This document shows, in pieces, positions 59,501 through 64,000 of a DNA stretch of 64,000 nucleotides. The notes beneath the pieces were generated by a model that searched no databases, was not told the DNA's origin, and saw only the letters and a list, made by a program, of their open reading frames with translations. The translations under genes were made by a program, and so were the position numbers. Source of the DNA: Dendrocalamus latiflorus (taxonomy: Eukaryota > Streptophyta > Magnoliopsida > Poales > Poaceae); NCBI GenBank assembly GCA_017311315.1, contig CM029631.1, positions 11,131,910 through 11,195,909 on the forward strand, given 5' to 3'. The stretch's first letter is position 1. Each line of letters begins with the position of its first letter.

Positions 59501-61672
59501 GGTTGCGGTTAGGGATGCAAACGGTACAGGTTAATTCCGACCAATCTAGTACCGAATCTGGTAGGTATGGAATACGGTAAGGTAATGGATTTGGTACCCG
59601 ATAGTTGTTGCCGGATACGGTAGTGAAAATGGGAGAGCTAAAATCCGACCGAATAGCATCGGTAAACGGTAAACCGAATACTGTTCGACCGAATATCTGA
59701 CAAGTAAGTCCCATCAACCATCATTGACACCAACGAGCCTATATGTTACCATAGTCCTAACCTAACTCCAAAGTTCAGCTACTCTAGCCAGTCGCCATCA
59801 ATCCTCTCCGCTTATGTTGAACTTGTATATGAATTTATCGGTTTTTGAACTTATGTATGAATTTATTGCTTATGTTGAATTGTGTTATGTCGGCTATCGT
59901 ATTTAAATAATCTAGATGAATTTATTGCAAGTTGAAGGCTTGATGTGATGGTGGTATGGTTTGATGTATATTCCTTTATGTACGCACATACTAACCGCCT
60001 ATATTATCCGTTTCGATCCGAAACTATCATGTATTTGTCCAAATGGTACCATATTCGAAACTTCGAATAATCCGAATTCGTATTCATATCCGGCCTTACT
60101 GTATCCAACTCAGAATCCGGAGAAAAAACATAGGTTAGGGTACGGTATGAACAATGTTTGTCCGAATCTGACTTGATTGCACCCCTAGTCGCGGTACTAC
60201 CAGACAAAAACAGCGGTAGTACATTTCAGTTAAAGTCCAAATCAACAGCTTTCTGGAAAAAACGTACTGGGATGTAATTTCCGGTAGTACTGATGTAGCG
60301 GTACTACCACGGTTTCAATAGTAGTCATACTGGATTTCAAAAAACACAGCAAAGAGGGCAACAAAAGCAAATCCAAATGCATGCATGCACTAAGGTTGAT
60401 AAATGTGACACAAGATTATTGTTAAGCTGCTAGCCATAAACCCCTTTTAATAGTAAGTCATCTAGCCTATCATTCTGGTTTTAATCTAACATACGTCAAG
60501 ATCAGTAAAATCTATAAAAGAGGTCGTTAGGCTATTTTATACATTTGCCTTGAGCCATACCAACCATTAATCATTCTTGCATGTCTTTTCCAAGATACTC
60601 TCCAAATTTGAGACTAAACCTTTCAATCATCTTAACAAAAACATTAGCCCTTTAAGCGGTTGTCATTAATTATCAAAACTATTTTTAGAGACCTAGATGC
60701 TTCAATAGGCAGCCAAGGGAGATAGCACACTAGAAGATGCACACAATTAATCAGAATCCAAGATCACAGAAGCAGATATTGACACTGAAATATCTGAGAT
60801 TTGTTGTTGTTTGAATGTTCTGCTCGATGCAGCAGGGTGCAGACATTCCTGAGTTATCTACTGGCTGTCTGGCTCCTTATTGGTTATTGGAATAACTTAT
60901 GCTAGAAAATTTGCCAGTAGAATTGGAATTGTGAAAATGTTGCCCATTCTGAGAACAGTCACCTGGTTCTGTGTATTTGGGTGGAATTCGTTGATGATCT
61001 TTTCTGCAGCTCTCCTAACATCAAATTTAATTAGGCGTTCCAATGCTGAAGTTATTAATGTAGTTGGTACTGGTATAAAAATGTTGTTGCAGTGCCCAGG
61101 AACTTCAGGCTGCTAGAAGAGCTTGAGAGAGGAGAGAAGGGCATTGGGGATGGAACAGTTAGCTATGGAATGGATGATGCAGATGATATCTACATGCGCT
61201 CTTGGACAGGCACAATAATCGGTCCCCACAATGTAAGATGTTTCCATTTTCTTACTCCAGTATTCTTCAAATATGATTTTTGTGTTCTGGGTTTTGTGCT
61301 TTCTTGTTGATCTATATTTGGTTTTGTTAGACCGTCCATGAGGGAAGAATTTACCAGTTAAAGCTTTTCTGTGACAAGGACTATCCAGACAGGCCACCAA
61401 CTGTCAGATTTCACTCAAGAATCAATATGACTTGTGTCAATCCTGAGACCGGAGTGGTATGGCGCTGATTCTGAATAATTTCTTTCCCTTGTGCCCCCTT
61501 GCATTTCAAACTTATTTTGGTGCAAATGCAGGTCGACCAAAGGAAGTTTGGCCTGTTGTCAAATTGGCGCCGTGAGTACACAATGGAGGTTATCTTGACA
61601 CAGCTTAAGAAAGAAATGGCAGCATCACACAACCGGAAATTAGTGCAGCCTCCAGAGGGCACATTCTTCTAA
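50540..61672 (+). CDS. UEV1: Ubiquitin-conjugating enzyme variant (UEV1/MMS2-like)
   Basis: Catalytically inactive E2-like partner of Ubc13; the pair builds Lys63-linked ubiquitin chains in DNA-damage tolerance and signalling. Exons 50540-50573, 61093-61232, 61331-61456 and 61532-61672 sum to 441 bases, 146 residues and TAA, the usual length of plant UEV1. The protein reads VPRNFRLLEELERGEKGIGDGTVSYGM at the N-terminus, then YMRSWTGTIIGPHN, the fold core FCDKDYPDRPPTVRFHSRINM, and ends LVQPPEGTFF. The E2 active-site Cys is absent, as expected for a UEV; GVVDQRKFG lies in the corresponding region. Intron 1 is 10.5 kb and swollen by at least four transposon insertions. Its borders (G|GTAAGC and TTGCAG|TG) are intact, so the gene looks functional. 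Confidence 0.93.
51956..52432 (+). repeat. 477-bp direct duplication flanking the copia element, left copy
   Basis: Ends GAATGCTTTCAAC directly at the copia LTR start. It is identical to 57888-58364 by eye, except for one base near its left end. Confidence 0.9.
52433..52840 (-). repeat. Complete 3' LTR of the copia element
   Basis: On the coding strand TGATGAATAAG...CGACTAACA. It contains a TATA box (TATAAATA at 52569-52576, minus strand) and an internal tandem array. Confidence 0.9.
52605..52785 (-). repeat. Short tandem repeats in the copia LTR
   Basis: About eight copies of GATGCTGTCCTAAA followed by variable spacers (AGC, GCAAAAGCA), giving periods of 17 or 23 bases, in the U3 region upstream of the TATA box. 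Such arrays often act as enhancers in LTRs; that role is inferred. Confidence 0.85.
52841..52853 (-). promoter_or_regulatory. Polypurine tract of the copia element
   Basis: CTTAGGGGGAGAA on the coding strand immediately precedes the LTR start TGATGAATAAG. Confidence 0.85.
52849..57654 (-). pseudogene. Copia gag-pol polyprotein with one in-frame TGA
   Basis: Reads from ATG at 57654 to a stop at 52849 in one frame, broken only by TGA at 56971-56973. The N-terminus has an unusual Ala/Glu/Arg-rich segment of about 60 residues that could form a coiled coil. Then come gag, the zinc knuckle CHNCGKLGHWAREC (near 56320), the protease motif CLDTGATHHM (near 56090), integrase with HERFGHLH and CDVCVLTKQ and catalytic core HGDLCGPV to NGVVERRN, reverse transcriptase with MDVKSAFLNGDL and YVDDLVITG (near 53807), and RNase H with SCEAEYIAAS. 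Order PR-IN-RT-RH is diagnostic of copia. The TGA falls between gag segments and differs from a CGA codon by one C-to-T change. The first ATG after it (56931) opens 1360 codons. Confidence 0.93.
57828..57839 (-). promoter_or_regulatory. Primer binding site of the copia element
   Basis: TGGTATCAGAGC on the coding strand, two bases from the LTR end CGACTAACA; complementary to initiator tRNA-Met. Confidence 0.9.
57842..57887 (-). repeat. 5' LTR remnant of the copia element (46 bases)
   Basis: Matches the first 46 plus-strand bases of the complete LTR (TGTTAGTCGCTGG to CCTTACT), then switches to a copy of the left flanking DNA. The junction ACT is shared by the LTR and by ACTACAAG in the left flank at 51951. 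Confidence 0.9.
57888..58364 (+). repeat. 477-bp direct duplication flanking the copia element, right copy
   Basis: Second copy of 51956-52432; it continues into the older repeat with AACTTCAAAATG. If the copy is taken to start at ACTACAAG (57885), the single mismatch becomes a 12-base deletion. Confidence 0.9.
58542..59234. mobile_element. Small hAT element (copy A) in UEV1 intron 1
   Basis: 693 bp with inverted ends TAGGGCTGTGCATTT and TAGGGCTGTTCACATTT (second on the other strand). It is flanked by 8-bp sites AGCGGTGC (58534-58541) and AGCGATAC (59235-59242), both one transition from AGCGGTAC. The interior is rich in CGGTAT and TTCGGTT words and has no transposase. Confidence 0.75.
59510..60187. 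mobile_element. Small hAT element (copy B) in UEV1 intron 1
   Basis: 678 bp with ends TAGGGATGCAAACGG and TAGGGGTGCAATCAAG (second on the other strand). Flanked by 8-bp sites GTTGCGGT (59502-59509) and GTCGCGGT (60188-60195), 7 of 8 equal. Noncoding, with GGTAC, CCGAAT and ACGGTA words throughout. Confidence 0.75.
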
Positions 61673-62792
61673 AAGCAAGCGCGCTCATCTCCGCAAGTCA
61701 TCCAAGAATCCCCATGATTTACACCTTAGATGTTGCATAAGATTGAACCGTTCAGACATTTATTGCGAATGATTGTAGTTGAACTTTGTTGGTACTACCT
61801 TGTACGCGGTCCGTTTATGTGTCTCTTGTCCAGCCTGTTTCAATAGCGGTAGCCGATACGGCATTATTATATTCGAGACGAACTAACGACTTGGGGTAAA
61901 TCTGTATAATGATGCACTAGAGCTTCAGCTATGTTATACTGCTACTCCGTTGCTTCGTTCTGGGAATTGCATGTGATGTGTCGCTGTTTGTTTTGTTTAT
62001 AGATTGCCTTGTTGCGTGTGAAACCTGATCTCTCATATAGTGTTCCAAAATAGCAGTACATAGCAAGTGATTTGTGGCTGTATGATAATGAGTGGGTTCT
62101 TTTAGGCTGATGGTTTATGGTTTATGCCTTAAATATTTGAATTTTGGTTGTTCGTGAGTTAGTATTTTGAGAAAAATAATAGCATGTGATTTTAGTCAGT
62201 ATAGCTGAACTCAGTATATTTTTACTATAACTTTTCTAGTGATCATGTCTTGAAAAAAAAACGTATCGTCTAAAAGCTAGTTAGTGTAGACAGTATAAAT
62301 ATAAGTTAATTTTAAATCTAAAAGAACAACTTTAAACGTAAAAGAACAAAACCAATAGCCTCTACATGTTAACACGACAACTATACAACGTCCGTACATA
62401 ACGGAACCAGGCCAGGTAATTACTGCACAAAGGGCACCATTTTGTTGGCGGTTTGAAGCTTTTGAAACGTAGGAATTTCCAGGGGAAAAAACATGGATAA
62501 AATAACCGGCGGTAATTGGGCATCTCAGTGGGAATCGGGAGAAAATATCAGCCCAAATAGCTTTGAATGTAAAATTTGAAATTTTAATTTAAACAAGGTG
62601 TTTGCTGAGCTACTTAATTTTGTTGGTTTATGTTGTATATTTGTTATTTAGGTTTATATTCTACTAAGTAATATTTGCACCACCCTCCCAAAAGAAAAAG
62701 TTTGCACAAGCAAGCAATGCTCATCAAGATGCTAGGTGCTAGTTGGGCCGTGGGCTCACGCCTAGCTCGTGCAACACATCGGGCACCTTACC
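61673..62792. other. 3' UTR of UEV1 and spacer
   Basis: About 350 bases of 3' UTR-like sequence follow the stop codon, then AT-rich spacer with a possible MITE at about 62096-62352 (ends TGGGTTCTTTTAGGCTG and CGTAAAAGAACAAAACC). No gene was recognised. Confidence 0.45.
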
Positions 62793-62795
62793 TTA

Positions 62796-63613
62796 GGGCC
62801 TGTTTGGCAGAGCTCCAGCAGCTCCAGATCCACCTAGATCCACCAGATTCACCTGGATCCACCGTGGAGCAGCTCCACCGTGGAGCTGGTCTCCCATCAA
62901 TGTGTTTGGTAGAGCTCCACCGCAGATCTGGACTAATATGCAATTGTAAACAAATATTTAGGGGGCATAATGAAAAATGAAAAAAAAGAGGAGGAGGCGG
63001 AGTGGCGCGGCAGAGGAGGAGGTGGCGGCGGCCGGCCGGGGGCGGCGCGGCGGCCAGGGGTGGCGCGGCAGAGGAGGAGGCGGAGCGGCGGAGGAGGAGG
63101 CGGGGCGGCGCGGCAGAGGAGGAGGCGGAGCGGCGGAGGAGGAGGCGGGGCGGCGCGGCAGAGGAGGAGGCGGCGCGGCGGAGGAGGAGGCGGGGCGGCG
63201 CGGCAGAGGAGGAGGCGTCGCGGCGGAGGAGGAGGCGGGGCGGCGCGGCAGAGGAGGAGGCGGCGGCGGCCGGCCAAGGGGCGGGCGCGGCGGCCAGGGG
63301 CGGCGCGACAGAGGAGGAGAGCCAGGAGCACGGAGGAGAGCGACGGGAAGAGGACGGGGAAAAAGAACGAATCGTTTTTTTTGTGTAATCAGTGGCATGG
63401 TGGGTAATTTTCCCCAACTCCACGAATTTCTGAGTTTTCAGAGCACCCCTTGAGGTGCTCCATGGATTTGGTGGATCTAGGGGCAGATCCAAGGATTTCG
63501 TGGAGCTGCTCCACGGTGGATCTGCGTGGAGCTGGAGGTGTTTGGCTTGGAAAAGTGAATCTGGATCTGTTTTTCGTGGATCTGGAGCTGCTGAAGCTCT
63601 GCCAAACAGGCCC
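62796..63613. mobile_element. PIF/Harbinger-like nonautonomous element with GC-rich payload (copy 2)
   Basis: 818 bp with inverted ends GGGCCTGTTTGGCAGAGCTC and GGGCCTGTTTGGCAGAGCTT (second on the other strand), flanked by the 3-bp duplication TTA (62793-62795 and 63614-63616). The right part contains TCAGTGGCATGGTGGGTAAT and GAGCACCCCTTGAGGTGCTC, shared with copy 1 at 5401-7058. The centre (62990-63320) is a GC-rich tandem array, open on both strands, in place of the longer interior of copy 1. No transposase is present. Confidence 0.82.
63062..63265. repeat. 45-bp GC-rich tandem repeat, about 4.5 copies
   Basis: GGCGCGGCAGAGGAGGAGGC recurs at 63062, 63107, 63152, 63197 and 63242, an exact 45-base period. 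The unit is a multiple of three, so every frame stays open and would give 15-residue repeats (for example a Pro/Arg/Leu/Cys unit on the minus strand). This need not mean it is translated. Confidence 0.9.
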
Positions 63614-63616
63614 TTA

Positions 63617-64000
63617 GGGTGGACTCCGTGGGCAGAGTAGTCATCATGGGGCGCCATGGAAACAAGGTGCGCGTCTTCTTGCATGTGTGTTGCTCATGCT
63701 TTGGTTCACGAGCCAGCGCTCGGAAATCACGATGGTTTTTGTGGTTCAGGGCTGCATTGCGATGAGCGTAGACACTGCACCAGACGAGTGTCTGCTTCGT
63801 CTGGAAGCAGCCACCTGGCGTCCAACGAGAAGGAAGGCCGCGAGGTGAGGAGGAACTCGATCCGACGTTGCCGATATCCTCAGGAACACGTAGTTCCCAC
63901 GGATCTGCAAGGTGCCAGGCCAAAGGGTTCCCAAGAAGATCCTTGACCACGAGAAAGCCATCCCTGACGGAGATCATATGCTAGGCTGCAAGGCACAACA
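63617..64000. other. Unrecognised coding-like sequence at the window end
   Basis: Both strands have open frames of moderate GC content. The minus-strand frame 63977-63477 (with LGNPLAWHLADPWELRVPEDIGN) has balanced composition, but it runs into the transposon, and I recognise no family. It may be a gene fragment or chance. Confidence 0.3.

Larger units (their letters stand above)
51862..60704. mobile_element. Old LTR-retrotransposon-derived repeat, broken into pieces, in UEV1 intron 1
   Basis: The pieces 51862-52432, 57888-58541, 59235-59509 and 60188-60704 read as one older noncoding repeat into which a copia element and two hAT elements were inserted. It starts with a G-rich stretch followed by GGTTGAATAGG and ends near GACCTAGATGCTTCA, both typical of grass copia LTR borders. 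It includes several GCGGTACTACC words in both orientations and a TATA-like TATTTATATAGC near 58470. Outer boundaries are approximate; no coding sequence remains. Confidence 0.55.

Noticed and set aside
62788..63684. 298-codon minus-strand frame across the second Harbinger-like element
   Set aside because: Kept open by a 45-bp tandem repeat and crosses both transposon ends, so it is not a gene.

Overview
This window is nuclear DNA of a grass (Poaceae). The coding genes are intron-rich with GT-AG borders, first exons and promoters are GC-rich, and the spacers are packed with grass-type transposons: Ty3/gypsy and Ty1/copia elements primed by initiator tRNA-Met, solo LTRs, hAT and PIF/Harbinger elements and MITEs. 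No prokaryotic or organellar feature and no tRNA or rRNA gene was seen. I cannot name the species from sequence alone.

Host genes, left to right: (1) a 5'-truncated SUMO protease of the ULP2 type (+, 687-4137); (2) a complete homocysteine S-methyltransferase of 341 aa (+, 9335-13080) whose first intron has a GC donor; (3) the broken 3' end of a CYP711A/MAX1 cytochrome P450 gene (-, 25576-28970), split by a solo LTR; (4) a complete Raf-like protein kinase of 380 aa (-, 30895-33983); (5) a complete TSO1-like CXC-domain DNA-binding protein of 768 aa (+, 41079-49332); (6) a complete ubiquitin-conjugating enzyme variant UEV1 of 146 aa (+, 50540-61672). In every intact gene the exons join in one frame with lengths summing to whole codons. 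They do unrelated housekeeping or developmental jobs and do not form a pathway or operon.

Mobile DNA makes up about half of the window. Between genes 2 and 3 a 10.1-kb Tekay/Del-like gypsy element (TSD GCTCT) sits inside an older, internally deleted Reina-like element (TSD GTATG). A 2.7-kb solo LTR (TSD GCGAG) interrupts the P450 exon. A nonautonomous hAT element (TSD TCCACAAG) and two PIF/Harbinger-like elements (TSDs TAA and TTA) each carry a GC-rich payload. The 10.5-kb first intron of UEV1 holds an old LTR remnant, a nearly intact copia element flanked by a 477-bp direct duplication, and two small hAT elements.

I found no evidence for a new multi-gene system. The most unusual items are the copia element with the 477-bp flanking duplication, the MAX1 relic rejoined across a solo LTR, the pair of payload-carrying Harbinger-like elements, and two retroelement polyproteins each interrupted by only one in-frame stop.
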